A stretch of DNA of 23,111 nucleotides from CAYGZC01 sp964354225 (GTDB lineage: Bacteria > Bacteroidota > Ignavibacteria > UBA10030 > SZUA-254). Below the pieces are notes generated by a model. That model was not told the DNA's origin. It saw nothing but the letters and a program-made list of their open reading frames with translations, and did no database searches. The stretch lies in assembly GCA_964354225.1 (NCBI GenBank), contig CAYGZC010000175.1:1-23111 (forward strand). Direction: 5' to 3'. Shown one piece after another: positions 1-6,764 of the stretch (positions are counted from its first letter, which is position 1; each line of letters opens with the position of its first letter). The translations under genes and the position numbers were made by a program.

Positions 1-612
1 CAGCTTACTCAGCGGCAGCGGGATGCAGTCGGCATGATTCATCAAGCATCGAATAGAATAAACCATTTCGTCAATTCTTTCCTCGATATTGCCAAAATGG
101 AAGCTGGCTTGATGAAGTTTAATTTCCAATTACTTGATTTAGTTGAATTGGTTACTCCTCTTATTCAAGAAGCGCAATTGATTGCCCAAATGCGTCAGAT
201 CGTTCTTTTGTCTCACGCTGATCCTATCCTTCCCATGATGCTCGATAAGGAGAGGATAAGTCAGGCAGTCAGCAATCTTCTTTCAAATGCTCTAAAGTAC
301 ACACCCGATAATGGTAAGATCACGGTCAACATTACTAAACTTTCAGCTGGGATTGCGGAAGGTATCAAAGAAAGTGAATCTGTGAACATTGAGGTTCAGG
401 ATTCTGGTGTTGGAATCCCGGAAGCTGATCTTGATAAATTGTTTAACAAATTCTATCAGGCAAAAAATGTTCCGTTAGTAAATGAAAAAGGTTCAGGATT
501 GGGTTTGGCACTGGTGAAGCTTGTAGCTGAAGCTCATGGTGGGAAGGTAGGTGTGAAAAGTCAGGTAAGTGTTGGCTCAACATTCTCCATTATACTTCCC
601 ATTAAAACGTGA
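1..612 (+). CDS. Sensor histidine kinase, C-terminal part (5' end outside window)
   Basis: The frame is open from the first base, so the gene starts upstream of the window. The visible part begins in what looks like the second helix of the dimerisation domain (HFVNSFLDIAKMEAG). The HATPase_c domain follows, with an N-box (ERISQAVSNLLSNALKY, about nt 253-303), a G1 box (DSGVGIPEADLDKLFNKFYQ, about nt 400-460) and a G2 box (GSGLGLALVKLVAEAHGG, from about nt 493). The phosphoacceptor histidine, sensor and any membrane segments must lie upstream. By family, the protein autophosphorylates on His and passes phosphate to a response regulator, which is not in the window. The stop is TGA at 610-612 and the next gene starts 1 nt later, so the two are probably co-transcribed. 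Confidence 0.93.
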   Translation, partial: QLTQRQRDAVGMIHQASNRINHFVNSFLDIAKMEAGLMKFNFQLLDLVELVTPLIQEAQLIAQMRQIVLLSHADPILPMMLDKERISQAVSNLLSNALKYTPDNGKITVNITKLSAGIAEGIKESESVNIEVQDSGVGIPEADLDKLFNKFYQAKNVPLVNEKGSGLGLALVKLVAEAHGGKVGVKSQVSVGSTFSIILPIKT

Positions 613-613
613 T

Positions 614-1045
614 ATGGTGGAAATAATTATTCAGCCTCATACGCGGGCATATCTTGATAAAGTCGAAAAATTTGCATCTCGAAAATTCAAATATTATTCA
701 GATATTGCATTACTGATGGAATTATCAAATGACGAGGCAAAGAAAGCTTCATTTGATGAGTTAACTTTCTTAAGTAAATTTGTATCAAATGCACATTCAA
801 TTTTACAGCGCGTCAGCGGCGGCAGCACTGAAGCGCTAAAACTCTCCGATGAGTTTCAGAAGAATCTTAAAAAATCGATTGAACTTTTTCGGAAGATAAT
901 CAATGATACTGCAGATCTGACGAAGGAAGATTTCAAGAATAGATTTCTTTCCGTCTCTCGTGATAATTTACCCAATCTGCTATCGTTGCTCTATGAGCTG
1001 AGCTGGATTAAAAATTATGCGCTTGACACAAAAGAGATTTCATAA
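614..1045 (+). CDS. Hypothetical mostly helical protein
   Basis: A 143-residue protein that I do not recognise. It has no signal peptide or membrane segment and reads as almost all alpha-helix, rich in Lys, Glu, Leu and Ser, with segments such as KLSDEFQKNLKKSIELFRKI that could form a helical bundle. The ATG at 614 is chosen because it lies 1 nt after the stop of the kinase gene. A GTG at 569 in the same frame would add 15 residues inside the kinase gene and has no better ribosome-binding site. The tight junction suggests it works with the kinase, perhaps as an accessory or phosphotransfer-like protein, but no conserved His motif supports that. A cytoplasmic location is inferred. Confidence 0.72.
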   Translation: MVEIIIQPHTRAYLDKVEKFASRKFKYYSDIALLMELSNDEAKKASFDELTFLSKFVSNAHSILQRVSGGSTEALKLSDEFQKNLKKSIELFRKIINDTADLTKEDFKNRFLSVSRDNLPNLLSLLYELSWIKNYALDTKEIS

Positions 1046-1063
1046 TCTATAACAAAACGAATA

Positions 1064-1591
1064 GTGGAAACTAAACTTACAAAAATATTGCTGGTCGTGT
1101 TAGTGATTTCGGGAATTGTGTGGCTCGGTGGTGTTAATATTCGGGCAATGGTTAGTTTTGATTTATTGCAAACCAGCACACTTGATTTTAAACCAAACAT
1201 ACATCCATACGTTGAGCGAGCAGTATTTGGTTTGGTAGGTCAAAGTTCAATGGTGGTGAATATTGCTTACACAATCGTCTGGCTTGCTGGTATTATCTAT
1301 CTTAAAACAACGAAACTTTCGTTTCGTGAACATGGGTGGCTGATGATGAGTGCAATATTATTTTACATGTTCACTCCTGTTGAAATCTACACGATGATAC
1401 TCGATTTCAAGATGTGGTATCTCGATTATATTGGATCGAACGACCTTGTTGAATTTCGAAAGTTATTTATCCATCGCCTTGCGGCTCTCTCTGGTGTGCC
1501 TTTGATCGCACTTCTTTGTTATTATTCAATAATCGTTATAGTTCTTCTCCGACCCCTTCGTCATAAACCGTCTCCCGCTAAAACAGAATGA
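1064..1591 (+). CDS. Hypothetical integral membrane protein
   Basis: A 175-residue membrane protein of unknown function with a GTG start. About four hydrophobic segments are visible: residues about 7-30 (KILLVVLVISGIVWLGG), about 60-80 (MVVNIAYTIVWLAGIIYL), about 90-112 (WLMMSAILFYMFTPVEIY) and about 145-165 (LIALLCYYSIIVIVLL). The C-terminus is short and basic. Its TGA overlaps the ATG of the downstream glycosyltransferase (ATGA, 1588-1591), so the two are translationally coupled and probably act together, for example in handling a lipid-linked sugar. That link rests on context alone; I see no catalytic motif. Confidence 0.78.
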   Translation: METKLTKILLVVLVISGIVWLGGVNIRAMVSFDLLQTSTLDFKPNIHPYVERAVFGLVGQSSMVVNIAYTIVWLAGIIYLKTTKLSFREHGWLMMSAILFYMFTPVEIYTMILDFKMWYLDYIGSNDLVEFRKLFIHRLAALSGVPLIALLCYYSIIVIVLLRPLRHKPSPAKTE

Positions 1592-4089
1592 TCCATAAAT
1601 CAATTCTAAAAGAACATCTTTGCTTGATAATTATCTGCCTGTTGTTTCTACTTGCTGGTATTCTACGTCTTAACGATCTCTGTCTGCTCAATCCGGATAG
1701 CAGTCGTTATCTTATTTGGGGTAATTCAATAGCTCGCGGAGAAGGATTTGTTGATAATACTCAACCAGAACCAGACAAGTTTGTAATCCACGCACCATTG
1801 TATCCAATTTTAATTGCTCCGGTTGAGTTTTTATTTCCTCTATCTATTAATGCAGTGAAGATGTGGACAGTTTTGTGGGGAGTTTTAGCCATTGTGTTTT
1901 TTTACTTTTGGATAGCTCGTAATGTTAGTAAGCTCGCAGCCCTTGCCGGTACAATTGTTCTGGTCTGTAATCCCTTGATGCTTATTTATTCTTCAGAGGT
2001 ATTATCGGATGCTCCTTTTATTGCCATTATTCTTTTAGTACTTCTGATTTCAGAGAAATATTTAACAGTCGGATTGACACCTTTTCGTATAATTGCATTA
2101 ATCTCGTCGATTGCTGCAGTTGCTTTATTGCGAGAGGTAGGAATATCTCTCATCCTCGCTGCAGTTGTGTTTTATCTTTTTGTTAGGCAGCGAATGATTG
2201 TCGGGTTTATTATACTTGTTGCTGGTGGATTGTTTGGGCTTTGGTATCTGCGGAATCATATATGGATCGGTCAGCTTGCGCCATCACAAGAAGGAAATCT
2301 GGTCCTTTATACCCAGCACTATTTCACACAACCCGATTCACCGTTAATAAACGAGCTTGCCCTGAGGATGTGGGAACGGCTGCATGAATATTTTTTCCAG
2401 ATTGCCGGAATGCTAATATATCCTCTCTTTGTGTCCCAACAATTCAAATTAAATGTCGATCCGTCACAGTTTCATCAATTAGTTAATATTGTGATGACTT
2501 CGTTCGGGAAGTTTATCATTTTGATCTTGACGATTCCAATGATCTTATTTGGGATATATCTTGATATAAAGAAATCCAAAGTTAGCGTGTTACGCATACT
2601 TTTCGGGGCTTTCTATCTCATATTAGTTCTCCTTTATCCAGCTCATGATATAAGATTTCTACTTCCGCTGCTGCCATTTCTAATTTATTATTGCATACTT
2701 TCTATCCGGTGGGGTGTAAGTAAAATGCAAATCTCCGAAAAGTATTCATCCCCAAAGTATATTGTTATTGGATTGCTATTTCTGATGCTTCCAAATCTCA
2801 GCGGTATCTACGAGATTCTTAAAATTAACACAGCGTATCGGGAGTCGCCTGTGAAATATTATGAGCGTCTGCGTCGGCTGCCAACTTATCCATTAATGTT
2901 TACTCAGCCGTGGTCATTGATGGGTAAATGGATTTGTGAAAATCTTCCTGATAGCGTCGTCATAGCTAGTCCTTCCAAGGAACTTGCAACTGTGGTAGGT
3001 AATCGTAAAGTACTCGAACTTGATCAGAGTTCGGTATTACCAACTTTCGAGACGCTGCTGCGTGATAATCATGTCGGTTATATTCTTACCACAATCCGGA
3101 GGGAAGGTTTCAATGTGTTTGAATTCTTCATGTTAGAATCAAAAAGGTTTCACTTTGACTCTGTGTATAAGGTTGCAAATCTTCATCTCCTACGGGTGAG
3201 ATCGAAACTGAGAGAATATCTTCCGACAGACACATCGCCACCATCAATAACTGATACGTTAAAGACAGCGTACCTACTGCGGAAGGGGAGATCGGAGTTG
3301 CTCGCTGAACGATATGAATCTGCGGCACAAACATTCAAAAAAGCCCTGGCAGCCGATTCGACACTTCCAGAAATATATTATCAAACAATCATTGCCTATT
3401 CCATGATGGGTGATTCAACAGCGGCTAAGTTTTATTTTCAAAAACTTTTTACCCTGCCGCAGGCACTTGGGTATGTTGGCAATGCACGTATGCAGTTACA
3501 GGCGATGCAGATGCTCGCTAAGGCACAATCAGAATCATTCCCTGCAAGTAAGGCTGTTGGTTCATTTAATGTTGCTTCACTTTATTGGAAATTAGGATAT
3601 TATAAACGTGCCGCCAGCGTGATGAACCTAATGCTCGATATTGATACGACTTATTTTATCGGTTTGCTTTGGGGGATGCATTTCAATCTTCAGAACGGTG
3701 ATACGGCAATGGCGAAAAAATATTTAGCAATCCTTGAGAATATCGAAAAAGGTAATCCTGTGGTGAATACTTTCATAAACATCATGACGTTAGGCGATTC
3801 TCTTAGTAGGATTCAATCATCGAATGACAAAAGCAGGCTGCATTATGAGATCGGTGTCTTCTATAAAAAAATCGAACTGAATGAGGAGGCACTCGATGAA
3901 GCAGAAAAAGCATTGAGAGATAATACTAAAAATATTGATGCATATCTGTTAATGGCTCAGATGTTCGAGCGAAAATCGAATCTTCGGATGGCTGAAAGGT
4001 ATTATCGCCAAGTAATATCTCAAGAATCACAAAATATGATTGCAGCGGCAAAACTTGATTCAATCTCTCATGTATTATTAAAACGATGA
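1588..4089 (+). CDS. GT39/ArnT-like membrane glycosyltransferase with C-terminal TPR region
   Basis: An 833-residue protein in two parts. Residues about 1-425 are a polytopic membrane domain. Its first loop carries PDSSRY (D37 to Y41) followed by a GNSIARGEG-like stretch, in the place where GT39/PMT/ArnT enzymes have an Asp-Glu...Tyr motif and a conserved Gly-rich turn. That family transfers sugars from polyprenyl-phosphate donors to protein or lipid on the periplasmic face. The Glu is Ser here, so substrate and activity are open. Residues about 425-545 are a soluble loop. From about residue 553 to the end there are tetratricopeptide-like helical pairs (SELLAERYESAAQTFKKAL near the start; LRMAERYYRQVI near the end), probably a periplasmic protein-binding platform. 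The start overlaps the preceding membrane protein gene by 4 nt. Confidence 0.82.
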   Translation: MIHKSILKEHLCLIIICLLFLLAGILRLNDLCLLNPDSSRYLIWGNSIARGEGFVDNTQPEPDKFVIHAPLYPILIAPVEFLFPLSINAVKMWTVLWGVLAIVFFYFWIARNVSKLAALAGTIVLVCNPLMLIYSSEVLSDAPFIAIILLVLLISEKYLTVGLTPFRIIALISSIAAVALLREVGISLILAAVVFYLFVRQRMIVGFIILVAGGLFGLWYLRNHIWIGQLAPSQEGNLVLYTQHYFTQPDSPLINELALRMWERLHEYFFQIAGMLIYPLFVSQQFKLNVDPSQFHQLVNIVMTSFGKFIILILTIPMILFGIYLDIKKSKVSVLRILFGAFYLILVLLYPAHDIRFLLPLLPFLIYYCILSIRWGVSKMQISEKYSSPKYIVIGLLFLMLPNLSGIYEILKINTAYRESPVKYYERLRRLPTYPLMFTQPWSLMGKWICENLPDSVVIASPSKELATVVGNRKVLELDQSSVLPTFETLLRDNHVGYILTTIRREGFNVFEFFMLESKRFHFDSVYKVANLHLLRVRSKLREYLPTDTSPPSITDTLKTAYLLRKGRSELLAERYESAAQTFKKALAADSTLPEIYYQTIIAYSMMGDSTAAKFYFQKLFTLPQALGYVGNARMQLQAMQMLAKAQSESFPASKAVGSFNVASLYWKLGYYKRAASVMNLMLDIDTTYFIGLLWGMHFNLQNGDTAMAKKYLAILENIEKGNPVVNTFINIMTLGDSLSRIQSSNDKSRLHYEIGVFYKKIELNEEALDEAEKALRDNTKNIDAYLLMAQMFERKSNLRMAERYYRQVISQESQNMIAAAKLDSISHVLLKR

Positions 4090-4215
4090 AGTAATTACCG
4101 CATCATCAAATCTTTCGGAAGGTGTATGTTAGAATCTTAGATTATTGTCAAACTATAGAATCAAAAAAATTTCCACGAGAGATTGAGTTGATTTTATATC
4201 GAGAAATCATTATCC

Positions 4216-4246
4216 TTGATAGCAAACAAAGAATGTTTTATTTGAC
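4216..4246 (+). promoter_or_regulatory. Putative promoter of the 4264-5602 gene group
   Basis: TTGATA at 4216-4221 is followed after exactly 17 nt by TATTTGAC at 4239-4246, about 20 nt before the ATG at 4264. This resembles the FCB-type pattern (TTG box, then TAnnTTTG), and three other gene starts in this window show the same spacing. It is a pattern match only. Confidence 0.4.
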
Positions 4247-4263
4247 AATCTATTTGAATTTAA

Positions 4264-4533
4264 ATGAATTACACTCAACTCATTGGTGACTTAGAGGAGC
4301 TTGCACGTCAGTTGAATCTAGACATCCGTTACGAAAAAGGTGATTTCGAAGGAGGTTATTGTATCCTTAAAGATCAAAAAGTATTGGTAGTCAATAAGCG
4401 GCTGCTTGATTCGCGTAAGGCAGTTGCCTTAGCTTTGGCGCTTTCAGAATTCGGGATAGACCTTGTATTCATCAAACCCAATCTTCGTGCCTTCATAGAA
4501 GATGAAGTTGCAAAATTAGTCAAGGTGAAATAA
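4264..4533 (+). CDS. Small hypothetical protein (89 aa)
   Basis: An 89-residue cytoplasmic protein that I cannot name. The sequence looks like a real small folded domain: an N-terminal helix (LIGDLEELARQLNLDIRYE), a beta-hairpin containing GGYCILKDQKVLVVNKR with a single Cys, a helix of Ala and Leu (KAVALALALSEF), then a short strand and a C-terminal helix (PNLRAFIEDEVAKLVK). The 6-nt gap to the HAD phosphatase gene and the overlap of that gene with acpS make a three-gene group. I infer a housekeeping role, function unknown. Confidence 0.75.
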   Translation: MNYTQLIGDLEELARQLNLDIRYEKGDFEGGYCILKDQKVLVVNKRLLDSRKAVALALALSEFGIDLVFIKPNLRAFIEDEVAKLVKVK

Positions 4534-4539
4534 TTTTGT

Positions 4540-5241
4540 ATGATTAAAGCTGTAATATTCGATCTTGATAATACGCTTGTTGATTTCATGGCAATGAAGC
4601 GTCAAGCGATAGATGCAGCTATTAATGCAATGATAGATGCCGGTTTGAATTTATCTCAGGATGAAGTGAAGGCGCGCATCGATGCAATCTATAAAGAGCG
4701 AGGCATTGAATTTCAAAATGTTTTCGATCAGCTTTTGTACGATGTTTTCAATAAAGTTGATTTTAAAATATTATCAGCCGGAATTATCTCGTACCGGCGT
4801 GCCCGTGAAGCAGCGCTTGTTCCTTATCCGCATGTTTACCTGACGCTGATGGAATTGCTAAAAAGGGGATTGAAGCTCGCTGTAGTATCCGACGCTCCTG
4901 CGCGCGAAGCATGGCTGCGATTGTGTTATTTAAATTTTCATCATATTTTCCATGCAGTTGTTACTTTTGAGGATACAGGTGAACGCAAACCAAAGCCGGG
5001 CCCTTTTCGCAAAGCACTTGAACTTCTTGATATCAAACCGAAAGAAGCTTTGATGGTGGGAGATTGGGCAGAGCGGGATATGATCGGTGCAGCGAATATC
5101 GGCATGAAAACAGTCTTTGCACGATATGGAGATACATTCGGGACGATAGAGACCCATGCTGATTACGAGATCAGCGACGTCAAAGACCTGATAAAAATTG
5201 TTGAGAAAGAAAACACGGGAGTAAAATCTTCACATGGTTGA
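4540..5241 (+). CDS. HAD-superfamily subfamily I phosphatase
   Basis: A 233-residue haloacid-dehalogenase-type hydrolase with all four motifs. Motif I is FDLDNT with D8 as nucleophile and D10 as general acid/base. Motif II is the Ser in VVSDAP (about residue 117). Motif III is the Lys region KPKPGPF (about residue 150). Motif IV is MVGDWAERD (about residue 172). A helical cap lies between motifs I and II (residues about 15-90). This fits the phosphoglycolate-phosphatase-like group, which hydrolyses small phosphomonoesters with Mg2+ in the cytoplasm. The substrate cannot be told from sequence. Its last 8 nt overlap the start of acpS, so the two genes are coupled. The C-terminal tail (NTGVKSSHG) is probably disordered. 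Confidence 0.92.
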   Translation: MIKAVIFDLDNTLVDFMAMKRQAIDAAINAMIDAGLNLSQDEVKARIDAIYKERGIEFQNVFDQLLYDVFNKVDFKILSAGIISYRRAREAALVPYPHVYLTLMELLKRGLKLAVVSDAPAREAWLRLCYLNFHHIFHAVVTFEDTGERKPKPGPFRKALELLDIKPKEALMVGDWAERDMIGAANIGMKTVFARYGDTFGTIETHADYEISDVKDLIKIVEKENTGVKSSHG

Positions 5242-5602
5242 AGGCATTGGCGTAGATGTTGTTGAAGTCCAGCGTTTTCAGCGGGCAATCAACTCGTGTG
5301 GTGATGTTCTCCTCAAGAAGATTTTTACTGAGAAGGAACTTGCGTATGCCGGCTCGAAAATAAATCAAGCCCAGCATTTTGCCGCACGTTTTGCGGTGAA
5401 AGAAGCTGTAGTAAAAGCTTTAGGTAAAGGTTGGAGCGGCGGATTCAGATGGAAAGATGTTGAAGTAGAAAATGATACGGCGGGAAAACCATCCGTTATG
5501 CTGCATGGTCATATGGAAACAGTTTTGAAGAAAAAGTATGTGCACGTCTCGATCTCCCATTCAGAAAATGTTGTGGTCGCTTTCGCGATTATTGAGGGTT
5601 AG
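5234..5602 (+). CDS. acpS: Holo-[acyl-carrier-protein] synthase
   Basis: A 122-residue protein of normal AcpS length. It transfers the 4'-phosphopantetheine arm from coenzyme A to the conserved Ser of acyl carrier protein, which activates ACP for fatty-acid synthesis in the cytoplasm. The Mg2+/CoA-binding residues are visible: D8 in GIGVDVVEV and E57 in RFAVKEAVVKAL, followed by GKGW. FTEKEL (about 31-36), AGKPSV, and the C-terminal HVSISHSENVVVAFA strand are also typical. The start at 5234 overlaps the end of the HAD gene by 8 nt. The gene is followed by a 160-nt spacer and no clear terminator hairpin. Confidence 0.97.
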   Translation: MVEGIGVDVVEVQRFQRAINSCGDVLLKKIFTEKELAYAGSKINQAQHFAARFAVKEAVVKALGKGWSGGFRWKDVEVENDTAGKPSVMLHGHMETVLKKKYVHVSISHSENVVVAFAIIEG

Positions 5603-5677
5603 TTTTGATTTTAATAATTTTTTCCATGAGTCAACGATACCTTTTTATCTAGATTTTTCTTGATTCAATTTGATTAT

Positions 5678-5708
5678 TTGACATTGGAATAAAAGTATTG
5701 TACCTTGC
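5678..5708 (+). promoter_or_regulatory. Putative promoter of the giant secreted protease
   Basis: TTGACA at 5678-5683, a 17-nt spacer, then TACCTTGC at 5701-5708. The upstream box is a perfect bacterial -35 match and the second resembles the FCB TAnnTTTG box. It lies 54 nt before the ATG. A strong Shine-Dalgarno sequence (AGGAGGTG, 5753-5760) precedes that ATG, so the gene appears built for good expression. Confidence 0.5.
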
Positions 5709-5762
5709 ATTGTAAATATAAATTAAAAAACAGAAGTAACGACATTTAACATAGGAGGTGTT

Positions 5763-6686
5763 ATGAAATACAGAACATTCTTTTCCGCAGTTGCTCTTTT
5801 TTCCTGCATACTGTTTTGCAGTTTTGTGATACCGCAAAAGGAAAGTAAAACTCAAAAACAGGATACAGCTAACCTAAAATATCAAAAGTCGCACCAAGCT
5901 TACCAGCGGTATTTGGACTCGCTGGACATTGAATTTAGAAAATTGCCTCCACATATGCGAAAGTTAGAAGGTGCTCTGCGCGATCTCCTCAAGGAGATGA
6001 AAGTGGCTGGCATCACCAAGGAAAATGTCATTACACAGAACGTCCACAAACGATTCTCCAAGAATCATATGTACGTTGATTCACTTGGGAGAATCCAAGT
6101 TGGGATTACGTTTAAAACAATCGAGAGAACACTTTTCGATAAGTTGATTAGCTCGAATTCAAGGATTTTGGGAGTAGTGTATACATTCAACCGAGAACAC
6201 GACCAAGCGTTTATTAAAGAATTAAAGATCCGGCGTATCTCGGTTGACGGTTTTAGGACTGGACGTAATTACTTGGAAGCATATGTGCCATTTGAATCAA
6301 TCGAGGAGATTGCAAAACTGCCAACTGTCAGACTGATAAAGGTACAATTCATTATGAACTCGAATGTGGGTCAAGTTACGACCAAAGGAGACACGATTCA
6401 CTTAGCAGAAAAGGCGAGAGACCATTTTTATCTTGACGGTTCAGGTATTAAGGTAGGTGTAATCTCGCGCGGCATCAGTAACTGGCAGGTTGATACAACA
6501 TCGAATGATTTGCCGAGGATGTTTACGTATCTTGCCAACACTAATCCTGTTAATCCCCCCGGGAATGAAGGTACAGCGATATGTGAGATTGTTCACGACA
6601 TCGCTCCAGGTTCTTCCATAATATACTCCGACGCTGGAACGGGAATGATTCCTATGAGGGGCAATATCGATTCGCTCAAAAACTGA
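5763..6686 (+). CDS. Subtilisin/sedolisin-like secreted peptidase, N-terminal part (ends at an in-frame TGA)
   Basis: A 307-residue first half of a large secreted protein, cut by TGA at 6684-6686. A Sec signal peptide is clear (MKYRTFFSAVALFSCILFCS). Residues about 30-215 look like a pro-region. The peptidase domain then begins (GSGIKVGVISRG). In the related S8/S53-like secreted proteins I know, the pattern is VGV(I/L)SDG or SDS with the catalytic Asp; here Arg (R236) sits there. The second catalytic block is NEGTAICEIVHDIAPGS, with E269 where subtilisins have His and H278 downstream. AGTGMIPMRGNIDSLKN then runs into the stop. The continuation GCKIIVDDI after the TGA, in the same frame, is the expected next motif. 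Translated as it stands, this product would lack the catalytic Ser, the beta-helix and the sorting tail. Confidence 0.8.
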   Translation: MKYRTFFSAVALFSCILFCSFVIPQKESKTQKQDTANLKYQKSHQAYQRYLDSLDIEFRKLPPHMRKLEGALRDLLKEMKVAGITKENVITQNVHKRFSKNHMYVDSLGRIQVGITFKTIERTLFDKLISSNSRILGVVYTFNREHDQAFIKELKIRRISVDGFRTGRNYLEAYVPFESIEEIAKLPTVRLIKVQFIMNSNVGQVTTKGDTIHLAEKARDHFYLDGSGIKVGVISRGISNWQVDTTSNDLPRMFTYLANTNPVNPPGNEGTAICEIVHDIAPGSSIIYSDAGTGMIPMRGNIDSLKN

Positions 6687-6718
6687 GGCTGCAAAATAAT
6701 CGTTGACGACATTATTTT
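6684..6718 (+). other. In-frame TGA followed by a hairpin within the protease gene
   Basis: TGA at 6684-6686 interrupts a frame that otherwise runs unbroken from 5763 to 10427. Six nt after the TGA comes a perfect 8-bp inverted repeat, AAAATAAT (6693-6700) and ATTATTTT (6711-6718), with a 10-nt loop CGTTGACGAC that could form two more C-G pairs closing a TTGA loop. The distance is in the range where bacterial selenocysteine insertion hairpins sit, but the stem is all A-T and no selenoprotein of this family is known to me. A simple nonsense mutation or sequencing error is more likely. Confidence 0.5.
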
Positions 6719-6764
6719 CACTTATGATGAAGCCCCCTTCGAGGACGATATTCTTGCGCAAAAA

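Noticed and set aside
6684..6718. Genome-wide recoding of TGA as an amino acid.
   Set aside because: TGA ends several clear genes here (the histidine kinase at 610-612, the membrane protein at 1589-1591, the HAD gene at 5239-5241), so it is a normal stop.
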